This document shows positions 1 to 9,879 of a DNA stretch of 64,000 nt, piece after piece. The first letter of the stretch is position 1; every line of letters starts with the position of its first letter. The stretch spans positions 49,165 through 113,164 of the forward strand of contig CAJTYH010000004.1 in assembly GCA_910583675.1 (NCBI GenBank), written 5' to 3'. This stretch comes from an uncultured Muribaculaceae bacterium (GTDB lineage: Bacteria; Bacteroidota; Bacteroidia; Bacteroidales; Muribaculaceae). A program made the position numbers and the translations under genes. The notes under the pieces are model-generated. The model did not search any database. It saw nothing but the letters and a program-made list of their open reading frames with translations, and was not told the DNA's origin.

Positions 1-1872
1 CTGAAAATAATAGCAGGGCTGCAGCTTCCTACCTCAGGAGGAGTTGCGGTACCTTCAGGTGTAACAATCGGTTACCTCCCGCAACAGATGAAACTTGCCG
101 ACGAGACAACCCTGCTTCAAGAAGTACGCAAGACGTTCAGCCACATTGATGACATGCAAAAAAGGCTTGACTGTTTGAACACACAACTTTCCGAACGCAC
201 CGATTACGAGTCCGACGCATACCGCCGCATTATAGATGAAGTATCCCTGCTCACCGAAAATCTCGCGATGGAACAGAGCGAGAATCATGAGGCCGAGATG
301 GAGCGCACACTTATAGGATTGGGATTCCTGCGTTCCGACTTCAACAGACCCACTGCAGAGTTTTCGGGAGGATGGCGCATGCGTGTGGAAATAGCGAAAC
401 TACTACTGAGGCATCCCGATCTCCTGCTGCTTGACGAACCGACCAACCACCTTGACATAGAATCCATACAGTGGCTCGAACAATTCCTTGCCACCAAAGC
501 GAAAGCTGTGGTGCTCGTCAGCCATGACCGCGCGTTCATAGACAATGTGACTAACCGCACCATAGAGATCTCATGCGGGAAAATATATGACTACGCAGTC
601 AACTATTCCAAATTCGTGGAACTGCGTCGTGAAAGAATCGAGCAGCAGACGCGCGCCTATCTAAACCAGCAGAAGGAGATAGCCGATACGGAAGCTTTCA
701 TCGAACGATTCCGATACAAGGCCACAAAAGCCGTTCAAGTTCAGAGCCGCATGAAGCAGCTCGCAAAGATAGAACGGATTGAAATAGACGAAGTAGACAA
801 TTCCCGCCTGTCGCTTCGGTTTCCTCCGGCTCCCCGGTCGGGCGATTATCCTGTGATAGCGGACAATGTCGGGAAGGCATACGGCGACCATCAGGTATTC
901 GCCAATGCCACGTTCACTATACGACGCGGGGAGAAAGTGGCATTCGTGGGCAAGAACGGTGAGGGAAAATCCACTCTTGTGAAATGCATCATGGGTGAAA
1001 TACCCTTCACAGGGGTATTGAAGATCGGACATAATGTGCAGATCGGATATTTCGCTCAGAACCAGGCACAGATGCTTGACGAGTCGCTCACGGTATTCGA
1101 CACCATCGACCATGTGGCTACGGGCGACATACGCACAAAGATCCGCGACCTGCTCGGTGCCTTCATGTTCGGAGGAGAAGCATCCGACAAGAAGGTGAAA
1201 GTGCTCTCGGGAGGTGAGAAGACACGTCTGGCCATGATAAAGCTTTTGCTGCAACCGGTAAACCTCCTCATACTCGACGAACCTACCAACCACCTTGACA
1301 TGAGAACCAAGGACATACTGAAACAGGCCATAAAGGATTTCAACGGTACGGTGATCGTAGTGAGCCACGACCGTGAGTTCCTGGACGGGCTCGTGGAGAA
1401 AGTCTATGAATTCGGTGGCGGTAAAGTGCGCGAATGCCTCGGTGGCATATATGAATTCCTCGAAAAGAAGAAAATCAGTTCCCTGCAGGAGCTGGAGCTA
1501 AGCAAATCGCCGGGAGGAGGAGACCGTCTCGTAGAGAAAACACCGAAAAGCCCCTCCGGGAACGCACCAGTTACAGATCGCTCCTCGGAAGAACAACAAA
1601 AGAATGCTCCGACCCTATCGTATGCCGAACAACGCGAACGCGATAAAATGCTGAAACGCGCCGCGAAAAAAGTACAGGAGGCAGAGGCAGCAGTCGCAAA
1701 GGCTGAAGAAGATATCGCTCAGATAGAACAACGAATCGCCAACGGAGAAGCCGACGGCGACATATTCGAGCTGCACCAGGCAAAGACCAGGGCATTGGAG
1801 ACTGCAATGTCGCTATGGGAACTCGCGGAGCAGGAACACTCCGATCTTAAAGCCCGTTTCGGTAAACAATAG
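1..1872 (+). CDS. ABC-F family ATPase, 5' end cut by the window
   Basis: Soluble tandem-ATPase protein of the ABC-F family, whose members act on ribosomes rather than in transport. The open frame runs to the first base of the window, and its first codons (LKIIAGLQLPTSGG) are the stretch that follows the Walker A motif of the first ATPase domain, so only the N-terminus is missing. Visible are the first signature FSGGWRMRVE and Walker B LLLLDEPTNHLD, then a second domain with Walker A GKNGEGKST, signature LSGGEKTRLA and Walker B LLILDEPTNHLD. The C-terminus is a charged coiled coil of about 80 residues, as in Uup-type members. There are no membrane segments. A second, different ABC-F gene lies near the other end of the window. 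The exact subfamily is not resolved. Confidence 0.93.
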   Translation: MKIIAGLQLPTSGGVAVPSGVTIGYLPQQMKLADETTLLQEVRKTFSHIDDMQKRLDCLNTQLSERTDYESDAYRRIIDEVSLLTENLAMEQSENHEAEMERTLIGLGFLRSDFNRPTAEFSGGWRMRVEIAKLLLRHPDLLLLDEPTNHLDIESIQWLEQFLATKAKAVVLVSHDRAFIDNVTNRTIEISCGKIYDYAVNYSKFVELRRERIEQQTRAYLNQQKEIADTEAFIERFRYKATKAVQVQSRMKQLAKIERIEIDEVDNSRLSLRFPPAPRSGDYPVIADNVGKAYGDHQVFANATFTIRRGEKVAFVGKNGEGKSTLVKCIMGEIPFTGVLKIGHNVQIGYFAQNQAQMLDESLTVFDTIDHVATGDIRTKIRDLLGAFMFGGEASDKKVKVLSGGEKTRLAMIKLLLQPVNLLILDEPTNHLDMRTKDILKQAIKDFNGTVIVVSHDREFLDGLVEKVYEFGGGKVRECLGGIYEFLEKKKISSLQELELSKSPGGGDRLVEKTPKSPSGNAPVTDRSSEEQQKNAPTLSYAEQRERDKMLKRAAKKVQEAEAAVAKAEEDIAQIEQRIANGEADGDIFELHQAKTRALETAMSLWELAEQEHSDLKARFGKQ

Positions 1873-1906
1873 CACACATACCATCCAACTATATCCCCCA
1901 TGAATT

Positions 1907-1940
1907 GTGCCGTGTTTTGACAAAAATCAAGACACGGCAC
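1907..1940 (+). terminator. Hairpin terminator after the ABC-F gene
   Basis: A 14-bp stem (1907-1920 with 1927-1940, one G-T wobble) encloses a 6-base loop, 34 bases after the stop codon. The T tract is weak, so this may be an RNA 3'-end hairpin rather than a strong intrinsic terminator. Confidence 0.5.
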
Positions 1941-2118
1941 CGTTGATTAATATGCCCAGAATTAACCTGAGGCACAATACAATGCTGCCTGATACAGGCT
2001 CGCACAAAAATTTCAAGATAATTTCACCGTCTGCTCAACCTTTTGTTAAATGCAAATGTTAATAGAATAAAAGCAGAGATAATGAAGAAAACAAAAAACC
2101 TCTAACAACTATTTAGAT

Positions 2119-3177
2119 ATGAAAAAAGCTCTTTTATTGATCGCAGTCATGGTAGGATGCATGACGGCATCAGCACAGAAAATCGACAAGAACGAGTTGC
2201 GTCAGCTGCAGCAGTTCCTTTCACTCCCCGGTGAAAAGCACGCCACAAATGCCGAAGCTCTCAAAATCTCCGATCTCAAGAATCCTTCCTCATGGGAAGG
2301 TGTGACAGTAGAGAACGGCCGTGTCACAGCCATCGAATGGAGCGACAAACATCTGGCCGGCTCACTTAACCTCTCAGGCTTTACAGCACTTACCAAACTG
2401 AACGTTTCACGAAACGCCATTACGTCGCTTGATCTTAAGGGCGCAACATCAATCACCCGCATTGATGCACAGCGCAACAAGATTACCTCTTTCGACTTTA
2501 CCGGATGCTCCGCACTGAATACACTCAACATCTACAAGAACCGCATTACGGATCTTGACATCTCAGAGACACCGATGCTCGAAACTGTCAACATCAGTAA
2601 CAACCGACTTGCAGAACTCAATGTTGCCAATTCCACAACCCTCAAGACCCTGAATTGCCAGGGCAACCACCTTGAAGAGCTGAACATCCAGTATTGTACC
2701 AACCTGAAAAATCTATATTGCGGTTACAACAAGCTCACCGGCCTTACACTCGTCGGAGTAGAGAAACTTCAGAACCTCAACATAGATGACAACCAGATCT
2801 CATCGATCATCGTCAGCGGCCTGCCATCGCTCTCCACATTCATCTGTTCCGACAACAACATGACGACACTCGGAATGCGCAACTGCCCGGTACTTCTTGA
2901 CCTCGTTTGCTCATACAACGACCTCACTTCGCTCCAAGTGGATGATTGCCCGCAGCTCGTCTTCGTAGACTGCTCATACAATGATCTCACAAGCCTGACA
3001 TTGAGCAACCAGACATACCTGCAGCGTCTTCTCTGCGACCACAACCAGCTCAACACGCTTGATGTTTCGTTCGACCAGGCTCTTACATACATCAACTGCC
3101 GTTTCAACCAGCTCGTTGACCTCCGCACTATCGGATGCAGCAGCCTGCAGATGGTCGCTTCCCAGTGGAATCCTTGA
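2119..3177 (+). CDS. Secreted leucine-rich-repeat protein with 21-residue InlJ-like repeats
   Basis: Exported protein of 352 residues with a Sec signal peptide (MKKALLLIAVMVGCMTASAQ). After a short N-terminal region, residues 91-342 form twelve consecutive 21-residue leucine-rich repeats of the form LxxLxCxxNxLTxLdlxxcxx. A thirteenth repeat breaks off at the C-terminal residues SQWNP. The recurrent Cys in the LxC position of later repeats resembles the Cys-ladder LRRs of internalin J. Such repeats form curved solenoids that bind proteins or glycans, so an adhesin or binding role is likely, but the ligand is unknown. There is no C-terminal cap, membrane anchor or recognisable type IX sorting domain. 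It stands alone between two hairpins. Confidence 0.85.
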   Translation: MKKALLLIAVMVGCMTASAQKIDKNELRQLQQFLSLPGEKHATNAEALKISDLKNPSSWEGVTVENGRVTAIEWSDKHLAGSLNLSGFTALTKLNVSRNAITSLDLKGATSITRIDAQRNKITSFDFTGCSALNTLNIYKNRITDLDISETPMLETVNISNNRLAELNVANSTTLKTLNCQGNHLEELNIQYCTNLKNLYCGYNKLTGLTLVGVEKLQNLNIDDNQISSIIVSGLPSLSTFICSDNNMTTLGMRNCPVLLDLVCSYNDLTSLQVDDCPQLVFVDCSYNDLTSLTLSNQTYLQRLLCDHNQLNTLDVSFDQALTYINCRFNQLVDLRTIGCSSLQMVASQWNP

Positions 3178-3230
3178 TAAGATCAGTTAATCCCCAGAGG
3201 AACTGACAGCCCCTTAAATGAATAATCACA

Positions 3231-3269
3231 ACCCGGGCGGATCATTGAAAAACGATCCGCCCGGGTTTT
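3231..3269. terminator. Strong intrinsic terminator after the LRR gene
   Basis: A perfect 13-bp GC-rich stem (3231-3243 with 3254-3266) has a 10-base loop and runs into TTTT on the + strand. It lies 53 bases after the LRR stop. The minus-strand flank is also T-rich, so it may stop the convergent PurF-like transcript too. Confidence 0.85.
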
Positions 3270-3361
3270 CTGTCTTGGTCATTCATTTGCAGTATGCAGC
3301 ACGTGATCATGGACAATTTGTCCTGTAAATACCTGACGACACTGCCATATACCCCAGCGCC

Positions 3362-5251
3362 TCACGAGCGTTTATCGGGATTCCCCTCATAATAGTTTAT
3401 AAAGGACAGGTTTACAAGCCTGTTGCCGCCGGGAGTGGGATAATCACCTGAAAAATACCAATCCCCCGGACATGACGGCACAGCCTTATGAAGACCGTCA
3501 ATGCTCTGATAGATAATCTCTATGTCAGCATCCGTACCTTCCGGTGTCAGCATCTCAACCATCTTGCGTGATATTTCCTCCTGCGTAAAAGGCGCATAGA
3601 TCCCTTTTACGGCATTCGTCTGCTTTTCTGCAGGAAGAGCCATCTGATGGCGGCAATTTTCATATACATCCTTTATGACGTTTTCCATGCCACGCTCCTT
3701 CAACAGTTCAATGGATGCCCGAAAAGCGATGAATTCGCTCATTCGCGACATGTCTATGCCGTAATAGTCAGGATAACGCACCTGGGGAGAGGAGCTGACT
3801 ATGACGATCTTTTTCGGCTTAAGACGGTCAAGCATCCCGATTATGGACTGTCGCAGAGTGGTACCGCGCACAATTGAATCGTCTATCACCACCAGATAGT
3901 CCTTGCCATCCTCCACGCAACCATACGTTACATCGTATACGTGCGCGGCCAGGTCGTTGCGTGAATTGCCCTCGGCAATGAAGGTGCGTAATTTTATATC
4001 CTTTATGGCCACTTTCTCCACCCGCAATTTGCGGTCAAGCACCTTGGAAACATTCTCTGGTGTCATATTTCCTTCTGCCTGCATTCTAAGCAGCGCTCCC
4101 GCCTTGAGATCGTTAAGGTAACTGTTGAAACCCTCCACAAGCCCAATAAAAGCCACCTCTGCCGTATTGGGGATGAACGACAAGACCGTATGATCCAGAT
4201 CGCCGTCAACGGCACGCACAATATCCGGTACAAGCCGACGTCCAAGTTCTTTGCGCTCGCGATATATATCGGCATCACTGCCACGGGAAAAATAGATCCT
4301 CTCGAACGAGCAACGCCGGTTCAACCCCATGCCCAAAATGTCTGAGATCTCGACCTTTCCCTGCTTGCTTACCATAAGCGCACTCCCGGGATCCAGTTCA
4401 TGCACCGACGCACGCGGCACATTGAACACCGTCTGGATTACAGGACGCTCGGATGCCACCACCACGACCTCCTCGTCAATATAGTAGAATGCAGGCCTGA
4501 TGCCGTTGCGATCGCGAAGCACAAACATGTCGCCCGAGCCGGTTGCCCCACAGATCACAAAACCGCCGTCCCAGTCACCTGCTGCACCTTTGAGCACATT
4601 GGTCATGTCAATATTGTCCTCTATCATCAATCCCAATGCCGGATCATCCAAAGTATCGCGGAATTTCCGGTAGACCCTATGGTTCTCCTTGTCAAGGGCG
4701 TATCCGAGTTGTTCGAGAAGCACCACCGTATCGCTGTAGATACGCGGATGTTGCCCCTTGGAAACAATGGAACTGAACACCTCGTCCACATTGGTCATAT
4801 TGAAATTCCCACACATCAGCAGATTGCGCGAACGCCAGTTGTTGCGCCTAAGGAACGGATGCACATACGAAATGCCACTCTTCCCTGTCGTCGAATAACG
4901 GAGATGCCCCATGTATATTTCCCCTACGAAGGGCGAAAGACGCTCTACCTCCTCAGGGCACAACCCATCCGTGCCATCGTGTTCAAACTGGGGCAATATG
5001 TTGGAGAATATCTCGGTAATGGCATTCGCCCCCAGCGCACGCTCACGAAATACATACTCATGACCCGGTTCCGAATGAAGTTTCACCACTCCTACCCCGG
5101 CTCCTTCCTGACCACGGTTGTGCTGCTTCTCCATCAGGAGATACAGCTTGTTAAGCGCATATGAATATGACCCGTATTTACGACGATAATATTCCAGGGG
5201 CTTGCGGAGACGGATCATCGCCACTCCGCATTCATGCTTGAGTTGTTCCAT
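3362..5251 (-). CDS. purF: Glutamine phosphoribosylpyrophosphate amidotransferase (PurF family, long form)
   Basis: Class II glutamine amidotransferase of the PurF family. PurF enzymes transfer glutamine nitrogen to PRPP to make phosphoribosylamine, the first step of purine synthesis. The N-terminal nucleophile is Cys8 in HECGVAMI, preceded by seven residues that would be a cleaved propeptide. The type I PRPP motif VVIDDSIVRGTT is intact in the C-terminal half. At 629 residues it is about 130-160 longer than typical bacterial PurF (near 470-500), with extra sequence between and after the two domains. Bacteroidales carry both a standard and a long paralogue and this matches the long one, so it may not be the housekeeping PurF; the symbol is given for the family only. 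Its neighbour, glnN, makes the glutamine substrate. Confidence 0.85.
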   Translation of the reverse strand: MEQLKHECGVAMIRLRKPLEYYRRKYGSYSYALNKLYLLMEKQHNRGQEGAGVGVVKLHSEPGHEYVFRERALGANAITEIFSNILPQFEHDGTDGLCPEEVERLSPFVGEIYMGHLRYSTTGKSGISYVHPFLRRNNWRSRNLLMCGNFNMTNVDEVFSSIVSKGQHPRIYSDTVVLLEQLGYALDKENHRVYRKFRDTLDDPALGLMIEDNIDMTNVLKGAAGDWDGGFVICGATGSGDMFVLRDRNGIRPAFYYIDEEVVVVASERPVIQTVFNVPRASVHELDPGSALMVSKQGKVEISDILGMGLNRRCSFERIYFSRGSDADIYRERKELGRRLVPDIVRAVDGDLDHTVLSFIPNTAEVAFIGLVEGFNSYLNDLKAGALLRMQAEGNMTPENVSKVLDRKLRVEKVAIKDIKLRTFIAEGNSRNDLAAHVYDVTYGCVEDGKDYLVVIDDSIVRGTTLRQSIIGMLDRLKPKKIVIVSSSPQVRYPDYYGIDMSRMSEFIAFRASIELLKERGMENVIKDVYENCRHQMALPAEKQTNAVKGIYAPFTQEEISRKMVEMLTPEGTDADIEIIYQSIDGLHKAVPSCPGDWYFSGDYPTPGGNRLVNLSFINYYEGNPDKRS

Positions 5252-5273
5252 TCCGGTTAAGCATTATTGGAAA

Positions 5274-5320
5274 GCAAGACCGGCAGACGATCAACCTTGA
5301 GGCTGCGTTGCCGGTCTTGC
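5274..5320 (-). terminator. Hairpin terminator after glnN
   Basis: A perfect 12-bp stem (5274-5285 with 5309-5320) lies just after the glnN stop and before the PurF-like gene. The minus-strand 3' flank is CTTTCC, a weak T tract. It implies that glnN and the PurF-like gene are at least partly separate transcription units. Confidence 0.6.
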
Positions 5321-5329
5321 GGATGGTAA

Positions 5330-7519
5330 TTATCTTATGAATAGCATTTCGCGGTATTTCGGGAGAGGCCACATCTCATTGTCGACCATAAGCTCCAGCT
5401 TGTCTATGTGGTAGCGGATACGTTCCATGGCCGGAACCACATTGTCGTGATAGGCGATCGCCTTCTCACGCTCGTTTTCAATCTTGTTGGCACTCTTGCG
5501 GGCATTGACCATGCGCTCGGTCTCTTCCTTGATGACACACATGTGCTCAGACAGGCGCTCTATCGTGGAGAGGTCGCGCGCGGTAAGCTCATTGCCCTTT
5601 GCAACCGGGAAAAGTGTCTTCAGTTTTACGAGATTGTCCACAAGCATGGACTGGTAGCGCGTGGCCACCGGGAGGATATGATTAAGCGCAAGGTCTCCCA
5701 ATACACGGGCTTCAATCTGGATCTTCTTTGTGTATGTCTCCCATTTGACCTCGTTGCGGGCGTGCAGCTCGAATTCAGTGAACACACCCGTGTCACCGAA
5801 CATCTTTACCGACTCCGGACGCAGATAGGCATCAAAGATCTTCGGAACCGAAGTCTCGCAGTCAAGTCCGCGAGCCTCTGCCTCGGCTTTCCACTCATCG
5901 CTATAACCGTTGCCGTCGAAATGGATAGGCTTGGACTCTATGACCAGTTTCTTCACCTCTTCAAGGATGGCATGGTAAAGCGATTCCTCACGTTCCACTC
6001 GGGCATCCACACGAGCCTTGAACTGTTTGAGCTGATCGGCAACAGCGGCATTCAGCGCAATCATTGCCGATGCACAGTTCGCCGAGGATCCTACTGCACG
6101 GAACTCGAAGCGGTTTCCGGTGAAGGCAAAGGGGGAGGTGCGATTGCGGTCGGTATTGTCCATCATGATCTCGGGGATCTGAGCCACACCCATGTCTATG
6201 CCCTCTTTGCCACCGAGAGTGATAAGTTCATCCTCAGTACTCGTTTCCAACTTCGACAGTATGTCTGCGATCTGCTTGCCGGTAAATATAGAGATTATGG
6301 CCGGGGGCGCTTCATTGGCTCCAAGGCGATGGGCATTGGTCGCAGATGAGATAGAGGCCTTGAGCAAGCCGTTATGATGGTATACGGCAGCCATGACATT
6401 CGCCACGAACGTGATGAAGCGGAGATTCTCGCGGGGTGTCTTGCCGGGAGCGAACAGAAGGGTGCCTGTGTCAGTTCCAAGGCTCCAGTTGTTGTGCTTG
6501 CCTGATCCGTTGATACCGGCAAAAGGCTTCTCATGAAGCAGGACGCGGAAATTATGGCGACGTGCCACCTCGTTCATCACCGACATGAGGAGCAGGTTGT
6601 GGTCATTGGCCAGATTGGTCTCCTCGAAAATCGGTGCCAACTCGAACTGATTTGGAGCGACCTCGTTATGACGCGTACGAGCCGGTATGCCAAGGCGGTG
6701 GCATTCTATCTCCAGGTCAAGCATGAAAGCCGCCACACGCGACGGAATGGCTCCGAAATAATGATCCTCAAGCTGCTGGTTCTTGGCACTCTCATGCCCC
6801 ATAAGGGTACGTCCGGTCAGCACCAGGTCAGGACGGGCGTTGTAGAGAGCCTCATCCACAAGAAAATATTCCTGCTCCCATCCAAGATATGAATTCACAT
6901 GCTTCACATTCTTGTCGAAGTAACGTGCCACATCGGCTGCAGCTTCATCGACTGCGTTTAGCGCACGAAGCAACGGTGTCTTGAAGTCCAAGGCTTCCCC
7001 GGTATATGAAATGAAGATCGTGGGGATGCACAGAGTATTGTTCACTATGAACACCGGGGAGGATATGTCCCACGCGGAGTAGCCGCGAGCCTCGAAGGTG
7101 TTGCGTATGCCGCCGTTTGGAAAACTGGAGGCATCAGGTTCCTGCTGCACGAGTAGCTTTCCGTCGAATTCCTCTACCACTCCCCCTTTTCCATCATGCT
7201 CGATGAAGCTGTCATGCTTCTCTGCCGTTCCACCTGTCAGAGGATGAAACCAGTGGGTATAATGGCGCGCACCATTGTCAATGGCCCATTTCTGCATGCC
7301 GGCTGCCACGCTGTCTGCAAGTTCGCGCGAGATGGGTTGCTTGTTGTCAATAGCGTAGACCAGTTGGTCGTAAGTCTTCTTAGGCAGGTATTCAAACATC
7401 TTCTCACGGTTGAACACTGCCTTACCGTAATAACGCTCCGGACGTTCGGAGGGAATCTCTACATGCACCGGTTTGCGATCCGATGCTTCCTTTACAACCT
7501 TAAATCTGAGTAACGACAT
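5330..7519 (-). CDS. glnN: Glutamine synthetase type III
   Basis: ATP-dependent ligation of ammonia to glutamate, the entry point of nitrogen assimilation in Bacteroidales. The length (729 residues) is that of the GSIII family, far longer than GSI (about 470). Family hallmarks include the N-terminal EIPSERPERYYGKAVFNR region, GINGSGKHNNWSLGTDTG at the ammonia/glutamate site, and an active-site region with RNRTSPFAFTGNRFEFRAVG. No riboswitch or adenylylation-type regulation is evident. The downstream neighbour is a glutamine-consuming amidotransferase. Confidence 0.96.
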   Translation of the reverse strand: MSLLRFKVVKEASDRKPVHVEIPSERPERYYGKAVFNREKMFEYLPKKTYDQLVYAIDNKQPISRELADSVAAGMQKWAIDNGARHYTHWFHPLTGGTAEKHDSFIEHDGKGGVVEEFDGKLLVQQEPDASSFPNGGIRNTFEARGYSAWDISSPVFIVNNTLCIPTIFISYTGEALDFKTPLLRALNAVDEAAADVARYFDKNVKHVNSYLGWEQEYFLVDEALYNARPDLVLTGRTLMGHESAKNQQLEDHYFGAIPSRVAAFMLDLEIECHRLGIPARTRHNEVAPNQFELAPIFEETNLANDHNLLLMSVMNEVARRHNFRVLLHEKPFAGINGSGKHNNWSLGTDTGTLLFAPGKTPRENLRFITFVANVMAAVYHHNGLLKASISSATNAHRLGANEAPPAIISIFTGKQIADILSKLETSTEDELITLGGKEGIDMGVAQIPEIMMDNTDRNRTSPFAFTGNRFEFRAVGSSANCASAMIALNAAVADQLKQFKARVDARVEREESLYHAILEEVKKLVIESKPIHFDGNGYSDEWKAEAEARGLDCETSVPKIFDAYLRPESVKMFGDTGVFTEFELHARNEVKWETYTKKIQIEARVLGDLALNHILPVATRYQSMLVDNLVKLKTLFPVAKGNELTARDLSTIERLSEHMCVIKEETERMVNARKSANKIENEREKAIAYHDNVVPAMERIRYHIDKLELMVDNEMWPLPKYREMLFIR

Positions 7520-7601
7520 AAAGTTAAATGAATTGAATATTGAATAAATGGATGGTTAGCCATCTTTTTCCATAATCACAAGAAGGGAGAGGTCTATAGC
7601 G

Positions 7602-7639
7602 ACGGAGGCTCCTGAGGCAGGCGCCCCGGGAGCCTCCGT
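7602..7639 (-). terminator. Hairpin downstream of dapL
   Basis: An 11-bp perfect stem (7602-7612 with 7629-7639) with a 16-base GC-rich loop begins 8 bases after the dapL stop. There is no clear T tract on the minus strand, so intrinsic termination is likely but unproven. Confidence 0.45.
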
Positions 7640-7646
7640 TAGAGGA

Positions 7647-8879
7647 TCAGGTGAAATCCGCGGCGGTGATGCGTTTGACCGCTTCCAATGTGTTCTCGTA
7701 AGTGTTGAAAGCCGTAAGCCGGAGATAACCTTCACCGGCGGGGCCGAAGCCACTGCCTGGCGTACCAGCCACGTTGCATCGCTCAAGAAGCATGTCAAAG
7801 AAGCGCCACGAATCCATGTCGCCGGGAGTCTTTATCCACACATACGGGGCGTTCTTCCCGCCGAACACCTCAAGCCCGGCAGCCATAAGCCCTTCACGCA
7901 TCACGGCGGCATTGCGCAGATAATAATCTATCGTCTCACGGGTCTGAGCCTTCCCTTCCGGGGTATATATGGCTGCGGCGGCACGCTGAGATACATAGCT
8001 CGCACCGTTGAACTTCGTGCACTGGCGACGATTCCAAAGATGATTCATCGAAACCTCCTTGCCGTCGGACGCATGCCCCTTCAGTTCCTTGGGCACTACG
8101 GTATATGCACAACGCACACCGGTGAATCCGGCCGTCTTGGAAAAGCTGCGGAACTCTATGGCCACCTCGCGGGCGCCCGGTATCTCATATATGCTGTGGG
8201 GCACATCCTCATCGCGGATGAATGCCTCGTAAGCCGAGTCGTAAAGTATCAGAGAACCATGCTCGCGTGCATAATCAACCCATACCTTCAACTGAGCGCG
8301 TGTCAACGTCGTGCCGGTCGGATTGTTCGGATAACACAGATATATCACATCGGCGACTTCCGACGGAAGAGCGGGCACGAAACCGTTTTCTGCCGTCACC
8401 GGAAGATACAGTATGCGGCTCCAGCTGCCGTCTATCATTTCACCGGCGCGGCCTCCCATCACATTCGTATCCACATATACAGGATAAACCGGATCGGTGA
8501 CTGCCACACGGTTGGCCTTTGCAAGTATATCGCCGATGTTTCCGGTATCGCTCTTGGCACCGTCGCTCACGAAAATCTCGTCCGGAGCTATCTCTACGCC
8601 ACGGGCGCGATAGTCATTCTCGGCAATGGCGTCACGCAGGAAAGCATATCCCTGCTCGGGGCCGTAACCATGGAACGAAGCGGAATTCGCCTCATCGTCC
8701 ACGGCAGCATGCATTGCCTTTATCGCCGCATCGCAGATAGGGCGTGTCACATCACCTATGCCCATGCGTATGATCTGCGCATCGGGATGCGATTCCTTGA
8801 AAGCATTGATACGCCGTGCCACCTCGGAAAAAAGATAGCTGTCGGCAAGCCTGCAAAAGTTGTCGTTTATATGAAACAT
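7647..8879 (-). CDS. dapL: LL-diaminopimelate aminotransferase
   Basis: PLP enzyme converting tetrahydrodipicolinate plus glutamate directly to LL-diaminopimelate, bypassing the succinylase/acetylase steps of lysine and peptidoglycan synthesis. The 410-residue product starts at MFHINDNF, the usual N-terminus of the family; an in-frame ATG 22 codons upstream is unlikely to be used. The Schiff-base lysine is Lys248 in SFSKTAGFTG, and CYPNNPTGT is the conserved aminotransferase PNNPTG segment. It lies 84 bases downstream of dapF on the same strand, so the two consecutive steps of the pathway are probably co-transcribed. Confidence 0.95.
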   Translation of the reverse strand: MFHINDNFCRLADSYLFSEVARRINAFKESHPDAQIIRMGIGDVTRPICDAAIKAMHAAVDDEANSASFHGYGPEQGYAFLRDAIAENDYRARGVEIAPDEIFVSDGAKSDTGNIGDILAKANRVAVTDPVYPVYVDTNVMGGRAGEMIDGSWSRILYLPVTAENGFVPALPSEVADVIYLCYPNNPTGTTLTRAQLKVWVDYAREHGSLILYDSAYEAFIRDEDVPHSIYEIPGAREVAIEFRSFSKTAGFTGVRCAYTVVPKELKGHASDGKEVSMNHLWNRRQCTKFNGASYVSQRAAAAIYTPEGKAQTRETIDYYLRNAAVMREGLMAAGLEVFGGKNAPYVWIKTPGDMDSWRFFDMLLERCNVAGTPGSGFGPAGEGYLRLTAFNTYENTLEAVKRITAADFT

Positions 8880-8963
8880 AGTCTCAAAAAATAGTCCTGA
8901 AAAGAATTCCCTCTTATTGCCACCGCCACTGATCAGTGGCCACATATGACGACAATCCTGACA

Positions 8964-9851
8964 TCATTGTCGGAACTGCAAGGCCACCTCCCCCTCAAAA
9001 ACGGTAGTAGCCCCTCCGGTCATGAATACATGTCCACTCTCACCATCCCATCTTATCAAGAGGTCGCCTCCAAGCAGACGCACTGTAACCTCCCGTTGGG
9101 AAGTACGCCCTGTGAGCATCGCAGCCACCGCCGTGGCACAGGCACCGGTGCCACATGCCATCGTCTCCCCGCTGCCACGTTCCCATACGCGCATCTCTAT
9201 GACATTGTCGCCGATCATACGAGCAAATTCAATGTTTGCACGGTCTGGCCATATGGGATGCACCTCAAGCTCGCGCCCGATGCCGTGAACAAGCTCATCG
9301 GTTATCTCGTCAACGAAAATCACTCCATGCGGATTGCCCATGGAAACTGCGGTGAGCACGAAATCATTTCCTCCCGAAGATAGTGCGACATGACTTGCAT
9401 CGCATCCGTCAGTGACTACCACGGGTATATTGTCTGGTTCAAAAACGGGAGAACCCATGTCTACCGTCACACTGTCTACCAGACCGTCAGTTCCTGTATG
9501 AAGCGTCAAATATTTAACGCCCGAAGCGGTTTCGAGCGTTATTTCCTTCTTATCGGTGAAATGGTTGTCAAAAACATACTTGCCGATGCAGCGAGTGGCA
9601 TTTCCACACATGCGGCCTTCGGAACCGTCGGCATTGAACATCCGCATCCTGAAATCGGCCTCATCGGAAGGTAAGATCAGTATGATGCCGTCGGCACCGA
9701 CACCGAAGTGCCTGTGGCTAAGGCGCTCCGAGATTTTCCCCATAAGGGAAATGTCTTCAAGAACCGAACTGTCGTCGCCTCCAAACGTCCCATCCAGACA
9801 ATTGATATAGATGTAGTCGTTTCCGGCGCCGTGCATCTTAGTGAATTTCAT
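8964..9851 (-). CDS. dapF: Diaminopimelate epimerase
   Basis: Cofactor-independent racemisation of LL- to meso-diaminopimelate, the peptidoglycan cross-linking residue and lysine precursor. The start is set at MKFTKMHGAGNDY, the family's conserved N-terminus, which gives 295 residues. The longer upstream frame would run through the promoter-like element at 9880-9888. Both catalytic cysteines are present: Cys82 in GRMCGNATRC and Cys233 in MACGTGACA. It is the first gene of a dapF-dapL pair. Confidence 0.95.
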   Translation of the reverse strand: MKFTKMHGAGNDYIYINCLDGTFGGDDSSVLEDISLMGKISERLSHRHFGVGADGIILILPSDEADFRMRMFNADGSEGRMCGNATRCIGKYVFDNHFTDKKEITLETASGVKYLTLHTGTDGLVDSVTVDMGSPVFEPDNIPVVVTDGCDASHVALSSGGNDFVLTAVSMGNPHGVIFVDEITDELVHGIGRELEVHPIWPDRANIEFARMIGDNVIEMRVWERGSGETMACGTGACATAVAAMLTGRTSQREVTVRLLGGDLLIRWDGESGHVFMTGGATTVFEGEVALQFRQ

Positions 9852-9879
9852 AACTGAAATATCTCTGATTTTTGACGCC

